From CAYZJD01 sp964478455 (GTDB lineage: Bacteria > Acidobacteriota > Terriglobia > Bryobacterales > Bryobacteraceae), in the NCBI GenBank assembly GCA_964478455.1, contig CAYZJD010000083.1:1-14054 (forward strand): a stretch of DNA of 14,054 bases, given 5' to 3'. The notes beneath the pieces are model-generated. The model saw only the letters and a list, made by a program, of their open reading frames with translations, had not been told where the DNA came from and made no database searches. Every line of letters begins with the position of its first letter. Within the stretch, counting starts at the first letter, position 1. Shown here one piece after another: positions 1 through 5,821 of the stretch. The position numbers and the translations under genes were made by a program.

Positions 1-1
1 G

Positions 2-2614
2 GCGCTGCCCGAGCGGGGCCGGCGGACCTTCTACTCCGGCATCGAGCTGGTGGAGGCGGAGGACAGCACGCGGCCGCTCATCGTCGGCGAGCGCACCAAC
101 GTCATCGGCTCGCGCCTCTTCAAGGACCTGATCGCCCAGGAGAAATGGGAGGAGGCGAGCGAGATCGCGCGCCGCCAGGTGCGCAACGGCGCCCACGTCG
201 TTGATGTCTGCCTCCAGTCGAGCGAACGCGAGGAGATCAAAGACATCCCGCCGTTCTACGAGCGCCTGATCCGCAAGGTGAAGGCGCCGGTCATGATCGA
301 CAGCACGGATCCGGCGGCGGTCGAGCTCGCGCTGACGTATTGCCAGGGCAAGAGCATCATCAACTCGATCAACCTCGAGGACGGCGAGGGGAAGTTCCAG
401 AAGGTCTGCCCGCTCGCGAAGGCATACGGGGCGGCGATCATCGCCGGGACCATCGACGAGGACCCGGTCCAGGCGCAGGCGTTCACGCGCGAGCGCAAGC
501 TGGCGGTGGCGGAACGCTCATTCCGGTTGCTGACCGAGAAGTACGGCATTCCCCCTGAGGATGTGATCATCGACCCGCTGGTCTTCCCCTGCGCCACCGG
601 AGACGAGAACTACATCGGCGGCGCGGTGGAGACCATCGAGGCGGTGCGGCTGATCAAGGAGAAGATCCCGCACGCCAGGACGATTGTCGGCATCTCGAAC
701 ATCTCGTTCGGGCTGCCGCCGGCGGCGCGCGAGGTAGTGAACTCCGTCTTTCTCTACTACGCGACGAAGGCCGGCCTGGACCTGGCGATCGTCAATTCCG
801 AAAAGCTGGAACGGTTCGCGTCCATCCCCGAGGCGGAAAGGCGGCTGGCTGAGAACCTGCTGTTCAACACGCCGCCGGCCGGCGGGCCGGAGGAATTGCA
901 CCTGGCGCCGGAAGACTGGCGGCTCCAGTCGCGCGAGCAGAAGATCGCCATTAACCAGCGCCACATCGCGGCGATCTCCTCGCATTTTCGAGAGACAGTC
1001 AAGGCGAAGAAGAAAGAGGCGAGCCCCCTCTCGCTGGACCAGCGGCTGGCGAATTACATCATCGAGGGGACGAAGGACGGGCTGATTGCGGACCTGGATT
1101 TGAAGCTCGCCGAAGGCGCGGCGCCGCTCGACATCATCAACGGGCCTTTGATGGCCGGGATGAGCGAAGTCGGGAGGCTGTTCAATAACAACGAACTGAT
1201 CGTGGCCGAGGTGCTGCAATCGGCCGAGGCGATGAAGGCGGCGGTCGCACATCTCGAGCAGTTTATGGAGAAGGCCGAGACGGCGACGCGCGGCCGGATC
1301 GTTCTCGCGACGGTGAAGGGCGACGTCCACGACATCGGCAAGAACCTCGTGGAGATCATCCTGGCGAACAACGGCTACCGGGTGATCAACCTCGGAATCA
1401 AGGTGCCGCCGGAGGAGCTGATCCGGGTGTATCAGGAACACTCGCCGGACGCGATCGGCCTCTCGGGCCTGCTGGTGAAGAGCGCGCAGCAAATGGTGGT
1501 CACCGCGGGAGACCTGCGAGACGCCGGTATCCGCGTGCCCCTGCTCGTGGGCGGCGCGGCATTGTCGGACAAGTTCACGCGGCTGAAGATCGCGCCGGCT
1601 TACGGCGAGGCCGTGTGCTACTGCAAAGACGCAATGACGGGGCTGCGGGTGCTGAACGAGATCATGGACCCGGCGGCTCGGGCGGATGTGCTGCGAGCGC
1701 ACGTACATAGGGAGGCGACGGAAGAGGCGGCGGTGATGGCGGCGACCGCCCGGCCGGGCGAGGCGCGCTCCTCCCGGGTACGCGCCGAAATTCCGATCCC
1801 GGAGGCGCCGTACCTGGACCGGAAACTCCGCGACGTGCCGCAGCTTGCCGAAATCTGGAGCTATGTGAACCCGTTCATGCTTTTCGGGAAACATCTCGGG
1901 TTCAGGGGCAACTTCGAGAAGCGGCTGGCGGAACGCGACGAGAAAGCGCTGGAGTTGTTCCACAAAGTGGAGGGCTTGAAGCGCGAAGCGGCCGGCTTCA
2001 TGAAGGTGCACGCGGTGTGGCAGTATTTCGAGGCGGAACGGGAGGGCAACGCGATTCACTTGTACGCGCCCGGGGCTTCGTCGCCGCTACTCACGTTCCG
2101 CTTCGGCCGGCAGCCCCGCGAAGACGGGCTCTGCCTGAGTGATTACGTGCTCGATCCGCAGGACGGGCGGCGCGATCATATCGCCATTTTCGTGGTTACG
2201 GCGGGAGAGCGAATTCGCGAGCGCGCCGAAGAATGGAAGCAAGCCGGAGAGTACTTCAAGGCCCACGCGATCCAGGCGCTGGCGCTCGAAACGGCGGAAG
2301 CCTGCGCCGAATGGCTCCACCGGCGCATCCGCGAGGACTGGGGATTTCCCGACCCGCCGTCAATGACTATGCAGGAGCGGTTCACCGCCCGCTATCGCGG
2401 CAAGCGTTACAGCTTCGGCTACGGCGCCTGTCCGAACCTCGATGACCAGCGGGGAATCTGGAGACTGCTCCAGCCCGAGGAGATCGGCGTACGGCTGACG
2501 GAGGGCATGATGATGGAGCCCGAGGCAAGCGTCAGCGCACTGGTCTTTCACCACCCTGACTGCGTTTACTTCACTGCCAGCGAAGCCGCGGAGGCGGTGG
2601 CGGTCGAGACGTGA
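2..2614 (+). CDS. metH: Cobalamin-dependent methionine synthase, C-terminal part (5' end outside window)
   Basis: Transfers the methyl group of methyltetrahydrofolate via cobalamin to homocysteine in the cytoplasm, the last step of methionine synthesis. About 870 residues are visible, in this order: pterin-binding domain (opens with VGERTNVIGS near 92-121, roughly to 850), helical cobalamin cap (about 1030-1290), B12-binding Rossmann domain (about 1300-1700) with GDVHDIGKN whose cobalt-ligating His codon is 1328-1330, followed by SGLLVKS and LVGGAAL, and the AdoMet reactivation domain (about 1790-2600) with the RYSFGYGACP and LTEGMMMEPEASVS segments. The frame is open through codon 2-4 to the window edge, and residues before the GTG at 50 (RTFYSGIEL) fit the linker ahead of the pterin domain. 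That GTG is therefore internal, and the homocysteine/zinc domain (about 350 residues in family members) lies upstream. The gene appears intact to its TGA. It converges with the TA genes on the other strand after a 99-bp gap. Identification is very secure. Confidence 0.96.
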   Translation, partial: ALPERGRRTFYSGIELVEAEDSTRPLIVGERTNVIGSRLFKDLIAQEKWEEASEIARRQVRNGAHVVDVCLQSSEREEIKDIPPFYERLIRKVKAPVMIDSTDPAAVELALTYCQGKSIINSINLEDGEGKFQKVCPLAKAYGAAIIAGTIDEDPVQAQAFTRERKLAVAERSFRLLTEKYGIPPEDVIIDPLVFPCATGDENYIGGAVETIEAVRLIKEKIPHARTIVGISNISFGLPPAAREVVNSVFLYYATKAGLDLAIVNSEKLERFASIPEAERRLAENLLFNTPPAGGPEELHLAPEDWRLQSREQKIAINQRHIAAISSHFRETVKAKKKEASPLSLDQRLANYIIEGTKDGLIADLDLKLAEGAAPLDIINGPLMAGMSEVGRLFNNNELIVAEVLQSAEAMKAAVAHLEQFMEKAETATRGRIVLATVKGDVHDIGKNLVEIILANNGYRVINLGIKVPPEELIRVYQEHSPDAIGLSGLLVKSAQQMVVTAGDLRDAGIRVPLLVGGAALSDKFTRLKIAPAYGEAVCYCKDAMTGLRVLNEIMDPAARADVLRAHVHREATEEAAVMAATARPGEARSSRVRAEIPIPEAPYLDRKLRDVPQLAEIWSYVNPFMLFGKHLGFRGNFEKRLAERDEKALELFHKVEGLKREAAGFMKVHAVWQYFEAEREGNAIHLYAPGASSPLLTFRFGRQPREDGLCLSDYVLDPQDGRRDHIAIFVVTAGERIRERAEEWKQAGEYFKAHAIQALALETAEACAEWLHRRIREDWGFPDPPSMTMQERFTARYRGKRYSFGYGACPNLDDQRGIWRLLQPEEIGVRLTEGMMMEPEASVSALVFHHPDCVYFTASEAAEAVAVET

Positions 2615-2713
2615 CACGGGCTGCCAGCCGGCGCTTCACGAATCATTTCGAGCGCATCGCCACTCTCCGGTGACGAGTGCCGCTTCTTGTTGATCACCCG
2701 GGTTGCGCCGAAG

Positions 2714-3148
2714 CTATTTCGGGGCTGTGGAGAACCCAACCTCTTCTGCGAGCCGCTTTTGAGCGGCGTCGAACGTGTAGAGAATCTCGGCGCGGGCCGT
2801 AATCGCCGCCGCAAGGTGGAGAATGTCAAGCGAGCGGGCGCCCACCCTCGCCGTATAGTCCACCGACAGACGCCTGGCCTGTTCATAGACGGCGAGAGAA
2901 ACCGGGTGGAGAGAGTACACCCCCGCGAGCAGGTCCTTCTGAAACCCAGCCAATGCCTCGCTGACCTGGGCGGCGGTGAGTTCCTTTCGATACACCCTTA
3001 ATTGCATGGCATTCGTCAGCTCCAGTTCACACAGCGGGGTGATCAGAAGCGTCACCTGCTTCTGCCGGCAGAGCGCCGCTGCCCGCGCGGAGTTGGCATC
3101 CGGAGCGTACAAAGAAACCAGGAGGCTCGTGTCGCAGTAAGCCTTCAA
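2714..3148 (-). CDS. PIN-domain ribonuclease toxin, VapC-like
   Basis: 144-residue protein with the layout of a PIN-domain toxin, a metal-dependent RNase that in known VapC proteins cuts tRNA or rRNA when its antitoxin is lost. Visible acidic residues are Asp6 (in YCDTSLLVSLY), Glu41/Glu43 (CELELTNA), Asp108 (RSLDILHLAAA) and Asp127 (TFDAAQKRLAEEVG), so the catalytic set looks complete and the length is normal. The start is a TTG at 3148-3146 overlapping the TGA of the upstream antitoxin by 4 nt (TTGA), the classic TA operon arrangement and probably translationally coupled. It is the only toxin in this island that looks intact. Target RNA cannot be told from sequence. An alternative reading is a PIN nuclease without toxin function, but the partner gene makes a TA role much more likely. 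Confidence 0.88.
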   Translation of the reverse strand: MKAYCDTSLLVSLYAPDANSARAAALCRQKQVTLLITPLCELELTNAMQLRVYRKELTAAQVSEALAGFQKDLLAGVYSLHPVSLAVYEQARRLSVDYTARVGARSLDILHLAAAITARAEILYTFDAAQKRLAEEVGFSTAPK

Positions 3149-3384
3149 TAGCGATCGCGCTCCCTGGACACAATCTGTGCGCCGGTGGTCTTCAGCCGCC
3201 TGACGCCATAGATGCGCTTCAACCGGCCGAGGAAGTCCGGCCGGCTGCCGGAGGCGACTTTCGGAGGCAGCAGGCGCGCGATCACGCGCTTGCGGCGCGT
3301 GATCTCGACTTCCTGGCCGGCCTCGAGCAGGTTCTCCACCCTGGCGAAGTTGTAGCGGAGGTCGCGGATCGTAGCGCGGCTCAT
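3145..3384 (-). CDS. Phd/YefM-type antitoxin of the PIN toxin pair
   Basis: 79-residue protein from ATG 3384: MSRATIRDLRYNFARVENLL, then an EAGQEVEITRRKRVIARLLP segment. This is the Phd/YefM/VapB pattern, where an N-terminal DNA-binding fold recognises the operon's own operator and a C-terminal tail (here FLGRLKRIYGVRRL onward) wraps and blocks the toxin. An in-frame ATG three codons earlier (3393) is an equally possible start. An open frame continues further upstream (to 3447) but has no family character and runs antisense-like through the decayed toxin stub. The stop TGA overlaps the TTG start of the PIN toxin by 4 nt. A perfect 6-bp palindrome straddles the start codon and is a plausible autoregulatory operator. 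No strong Shine-Dalgarno sequence is visible. Confidence 0.8.
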   Translation of the reverse strand: MSRATIRDLRYNFARVENLLEAGQEVEITRRKRVIARLLPPKVASGSRPDFLGRLKRIYGVRRLKTTGAQIVSRERDRY

Positions 3385-3405
3385 GTGATACATCTTAGCA
3401 TCACA
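3384..3405. promoter_or_regulatory. Palindrome over the antitoxin start, candidate autoregulatory operator
   Basis: TGTGAT (3384-3389), a 10-nt spacer, then ATCACA (3400-3405) form a perfect 6-bp inverted repeat exactly at the start codon of the Phd-type antitoxin. Many Phd/VapB antitoxins repress their own operon by binding palindromes at the promoter or start. On the minus strand the spacer contains TAAGAT (3397-3392), a weak -10 match preceded by TGC. No good -35 element is seen. The operator role is inference. Confidence 0.4.
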
Positions 3406-3407
3406 AA

Positions 3408-3505
3408 TGTGCACGCCGCTCGGCCGCCGCCAAGCTCGGTGAGCCACTCCTGGACGGCACGGCCTCCGAAGACCAGCGCCGAGGCCCTACAACCGCCCGA
3501 ATCAC
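3408..3505 (-). pseudogene. Decayed PIN-domain toxin stub downstream of RHH antitoxin
   Basis: A GTG at 3505-3503 overlaps the TGA of the ribbon-helix-helix antitoxin (3504-3502) as GTGA, exactly where a partner toxin should begin. It reads VIRAVV, then after two bases (GG) the sequence resumes in another frame as ASALVFGGRAVQEWLTELGG. PIN toxins of the COG1569 type typically begin with a hydrophobic strand, then DTNxL, then (V/A)SAL(V/L)FGG. Here the DTNxL codons, including the catalytic Asp, are missing: about 15 nt are replaced by 2, a net loss of about 13 nt and a frameshift. The remaining about 100 residues are absent, because the next module starts at 3384. It is too short and broken to encode a toxin. 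The family assignment rests on a short match but is strengthened by the overlap and the neighbour. Confidence 0.65.
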
Positions 3506-3774
3506 TTCGATGGCCGCCGGGGGCTCTTCCGTGCGCGATGCTGCCCGCGGACTTCCTTCACGAGTGAAACAACGTCGGCCTCACTGAGGCCAAGAGCCTC
3601 GGCCCTGGCCCGGCCGTAGGCGTTCATCTCCTCCCACCAGAGCTTCCGCTCGTATTGGCGAAGCGCTTCCCGCACAAGCTCGCTCATGGTCCGGTTCTCT
3701 CGTTGTGCGAGCTGCTCGGCGCGGGAAAGCATCTCCGGGGGCAAGGCGATCGACAGGGTCTTGCTCGTTCTCAT
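3502..3774 (-). CDS. Ribbon-helix-helix (CopG/VapB-type) antitoxin
   Basis: 90 residues from ATG 3774. The N-terminus MRTSKTLSIALPPEML gives the beta strand of a ribbon-helix-helix dimer, followed by two helices (SRAEQLAQREN and RTMSELVREALRQY), the DNA-binding fold. The C-terminal half (WWEEMNAYGRARAEALGL, then SEADVVSLVKEVR) resembles the toxin-binding tail of RHH antitoxins paired with PIN toxins. A TTG at 3801 would add nine residues with no family likeness. The expected partner begins at the overlapping GTG (3505) but is a frameshifted stub, so this looks like an orphan antitoxin, perhaps kept as a repressor or as protection against a related toxin elsewhere. It is divergent from the DUF433-type pair across a 525-bp gene-free region. 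Confidence 0.8.
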   Translation of the reverse strand: MRTSKTLSIALPPEMLSRAEQLAQRENRTMSELVREALRQYERKLWWEEMNAYGRARAEALGLSEADVVSLVKEVRGQHRARKSPRRPSK

Positions 3775-4299
3775 ACCAGCATGTAGCGCACGATTTCGCA
3801 ATGTTCAGCACGACGACTGCCTGCGAGTGGATCGAGCCTGGGCCGTGGAGGGGTGACGCGGATAAGCCTGTCATCGTCCAATGTCGATCACAAACCTATC
3901 TTACTCAAAACAAGCCAGTTCGATTCAACCAGGTCTCCCGGGCATGGTATCCTCCCCCCGAGGATCGCCGCTCGCGGAGCCATCACCGGCCCCGCCCGAA
4001 CAACTTGGCCTTGTGCCTGGGTTGTCCCTCCGCCGGCGACCGTCCTGGCGTGACGCATCGCGCCTTCAAAAACGGCCAGAATGCGTCACGCCGCTGCTTT
4101 TTGACAATTGAATCAACGACTTACAACGTGCATCCTGCACAGGGGGCAGCAGGCCGCGATGCGTCACGCCCGGGTGTCGAAGCCCGTCCTCAAACGCCCC
4201 GGCTGCGTCAATTACACCACCGGCGAGCGCCGAGCAGGTGGAGGCGTGCTGCACTGCCCCGGGTGCGCCAGGCCAGAATCTCTCCGATAGAATGAAGCT
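3775..4299. other. Gene-free spacer between divergent TA remnants
   Basis: About 525 bp with no supportable gene. Open frames here on both strands lack starts, composition or motifs that would support coding. The region must hold the promoter of the RHH antitoxin (minus strand) and any promoter of the DUF433-like gene (plus strand). A perfect -35-like TTGACA occurs at 4101-4106 but no acceptable -10 lies 16-18 bp downstream. The clear structure is a family of 12-16-bp repeats in both orientations at 4047-4170. The 3880-3950 part is AT-richer than its surroundings. I see nothing else. Confidence 0.6.
4047..4170. repeat. Three-copy repeat ATGCGTCACGCC in mixed orientation
   Basis: ATGCGTCACGCC occurs at 4081-4092 (plus), 4159-4170 (plus) and as its reverse complement at 4047-4058. 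The outer pair is longer: GGCGTGACGCATCGCG (4047-4062) and CGCGATGCGTCACGCC (4155-4170) are a perfect 16-bp inverted repeat around 92 nt. The first and second copies could also fold as a 12-bp stem with a 22-nt loop. A weak fourth likeness (CTGCGTCA) lies near 4203. It may be a dispersed palindromic element, a remnant of a small mobile element, or binding sites. Function is unknown. Confidence 0.75.
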
Positions 4300-4536
4300 A
4301 TGACGGTGTGGCAGGATCACCTGAGCAGCGATCCCCAGATCTGAGGAGGCCAGATCTGCGCCACGAGTACGCGCATCCCTGTCACCGTCATTCTTGATAG
4401 CTTAGCCGAGGGAGCAACCAGGGAGGAGATTCTCAGGAGTTATCCATCTCTTCGGCCAGAACACATCGAAGCCGCACTCGCGTACGCGGCCGAGTTGGCG
4501 CATGAGGAGCGGCTGGTTCCGCTGCGTGCCAGGTGA
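4300..4536 (+). pseudogene. DUF433-family antitoxin with in-frame TGA
   Basis: Read from ATG 4300 as 79 codons, this gives the DUF433 pattern: ITIDPEICGGxPC-like opening (here LSSDPQI-stop-GGQICATSTRIPV), then VILDSLAEGATREEILRSYP, then LRPEHIEAALAYAAELAHEE, a short helical DNA-binding-type fold of about 75-80 residues. Codon 15 is TGA (4342-4344) where the family has the Cys of ICGG, a one-base change from TGC. The TGA lies between two 9-bp direct repeats, CCAGATCTG (4335-4343 and 4350-4358), so the codons read CAG ATC TGA and then CAG ATC TGC. No ATG, GTG or TTG follows closely for re-initiation. The stop (4534-4536) overlaps the GTG of the partner stub by 4 nt. A programmed selenocysteine is conceivable but unlikely, because the partner is also broken. 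Confidence 0.75.
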
Positions 4537-4586
4537 GATTCAAGATCGACGAAAACCTGCCGGTGGAACTGGCTGAGGACGGATTC
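4533..4586 (+). pseudogene. DUF5615-type PIN-like toxin, N-terminal stub
   Basis: GTG 4533 overlaps the TGA of the DUF433-like gene (GTGA) and starts VRFKIDENLPVELAEDGF. The M-R-F-(K/L)-(I/V)-DENLP opening, with its acidic Asp, is the signature of DUF5615 PIN-like proteins, the regular partner of DUF433 antitoxins. After about 15-18 codons the likeness ends. The family's AGHDA-type segment, LVTxDxDF motif and C-terminus (normal length about 110-120) are not seen, although the frame stays open to 4973 and runs across aroB. I take the boundary near 4586 as the edge of what is recognisable. The remainder to 4693 is unassigned and may mark the recombination that removed the toxin body. Confidence 0.65.
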
Positions 4587-4693
4587 GCATCCGCTGAGGG
4601 CACCGTACCCGCTGCTCCCCGCATCGATGTCCGTCGTCTCGAAACCAGCCCAGACAGCGCGGGCCTCGTGCCAGCGCGTGGTACAACACTGGT

Positions 4694-5821
4694 ATGGGGT
4701 CCCGTCAGGAACACGATGGTTCCTCCCTTGCCCGGCGCCACCACGGGTCTGCCGCCTTTGAAGTACAGACCTCGCCGCGCCCATACCGCGCCATCGTCGA
4801 GCGGGGCATCCTCGGGCAAGTGGCTGACTTTGTTCCGCCGAAGGTCGGGAGGCTGTTTGTCGTCACCGAATCCAACATATGGAGGTTGCACGGGGAGAAA
4901 CTCGAGCAGGGTCTCGAGGGCAGGCCGCACGAAGTGCTTTTCTTCCCCGGCGGAGAGGACCGCAAGCGGCTGAGCGAAGTGGAATCGCTGGCCGAGGAGA
5001 TGGTGCGGCGCGGCGGCGACCGTTCGAGCGTGGTGATCGCGTTCGGCGGCGGCATCGTGGATGATGTGGCCGGGTTTCTGGCCGCGATCTTCATGCGCGG
5101 CGTTCCGGTGCTCCAGGTTCCGACGACGCTGCTGGCGCAAGTGGATGCGGCCATCGGCGGGAAGACCGGGGTCAACCTGGAAACGGGCAAGAATCTGGCC
5201 GGCGCATTCCATCAGCCGCTCGCCGTACTCATCGATCCTGGCGTGCTGGCCACGCTGCCGGAAAGGGAATACCGCGCCGGCCTGTTCGAGGTGATCAAGT
5301 GCGGTGTGATCCGCAGCCCGGACCTGTTCCTGCTGATGGCCGAGCGCCACGCGGAAGTGAAGAGCCGCGCGCCCGCCGTCGTGGACCGGATGATCGGCGA
5401 ATCGGTGCGCATCAAGGCGGAGGTGGTGTCGGCCGACGAGCGGGAGAGCGATCTGCGCCGCATTCTGAACTTCGGCCACACGTTCGGACATGCGCTCGAG
5501 GCGGAGACGGGCTACTCCCGGTTCCTTCACGGCGAGGCGGTGGCCTTCGGCATGCGCGCCGCGGTCTACCTGGCGGAAATGACCGGACACCTGTCGGCCG
5601 AAGACAGCGTGGACATCCTGAACACGATCGCCCTGTATGGGCCGATCCCGCCGCTCGACGGGATCTCGGCCGCGCGCCTGGCCGCCCGTCTCGGCTCCGA
5701 CAAGAAGACGCTCCAGGGGAAGGTGCACTTCGTGCTGCCGGAGACGATCGGACGAGTGAAGGTGGTGAGCGGGCTGGACGAGAAAGCGGTGCTGGCGGCG
5801 GCCCGGGCCGCACTCGAATGA
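4694..5821 (+). CDS. aroB: 3-dehydroquinate synthase
   Basis: Converts DAHP to 3-dehydroquinate in the cytoplasm, the second step of the shikimate pathway to chorismate, using NAD and a divalent metal. From ATG 4694, the NAD-site AFGGGIVDDVAG is at about residues 116-127, VPTTLLAQVDAAIGGKTGVN follows with Lys157, and the metal ligands are predicted as Glu199 (GLFEVIK), His262 (GHTFGHALE) and His279 (LHGEAV). Their spacing (63 and 17) equals that of E. coli AroB (184/247/264). The 375-residue length is slightly long. Family likeness starts only at FEVQTSPRPYRAIVERG (residue 22), and no ATG, GTG or TTG lies between residue 1 and 22 in frame, nor is there a Shine-Dalgarno sequence before 4694, so the start is uncertain. 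The stop overlaps the next start by 4 nt (ATGA), giving an aroB-menG operon. Confidence 0.95.
   Translation: MGSRQEHDGSSLARRHHGSAAFEVQTSPRPYRAIVERGILGQVADFVPPKVGRLFVVTESNIWRLHGEKLEQGLEGRPHEVLFFPGGEDRKRLSEVESLAEEMVRRGGDRSSVVIAFGGGIVDDVAGFLAAIFMRGVPVLQVPTTLLAQVDAAIGGKTGVNLETGKNLAGAFHQPLAVLIDPGVLATLPEREYRAGLFEVIKCGVIRSPDLFLLMAERHAEVKSRAPAVVDRMIGESVRIKAEVVSADERESDLRRILNFGHTFGHALEAETGYSRFLHGEAVAFGMRAAVYLAEMTGHLSAEDSVDILNTIALYGPIPPLDGISAARLAARLGSDKKTLQGKVHFVLPETIGRVKVVSGLDEKAVLAAARAALE

Noticed and set aside
518..2059. 513-codon open frame antisense to metH
   Set aside because: It lies entirely opposite a well-supported gene, is rich in Arg, His and Leu as expected for a high-GC antisense frame, and has no recognisable motif.
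2661..2679. CACTC/GAGTG hairpin after metH as a terminator
   Set aside because: Only a 5-bp stem with a 9-nt loop and no T-tract, too weak to call.
4101..4129. Consensus TTGACA as a sigma-70 promoter for the DUF433-like gene
   Set aside because: No acceptable -10 hexamer occurs 15-19 bp downstream (the best options match TATAAT poorly), and it lies about 195 bp before the gene.
4047..4170. CRISPR array
   Set aside because: Copies are in mixed orientation, only 12-16 bp long and unevenly spaced, with no cas genes nearby.
4066..4320. Minus-strand frame with repeated GVTH peptide
   Set aside because: The repeated GVTH comes from the DNA repeat ATGCGTCACGCC being read on the minus strand. There is no domain and the frame runs antisense into the DUF433 pseudogene.
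4342..4390. TGA of the DUF433-like gene as selenocysteine with a SECIS element
   Set aside because: No clear stem-loop is visible just after the TGA, DUF433 has no known selenoprotein members that I recall, and the partner toxin is also broken. A nonsense mutation is simpler.
4707..4724. AGGAAC-N6-GTTCCT inverted repeat as an aroB operator
   Set aside because: A short 6-bp palindrome inside the presumed aroB leader. It could be chance, and no regulator is suggested by context.
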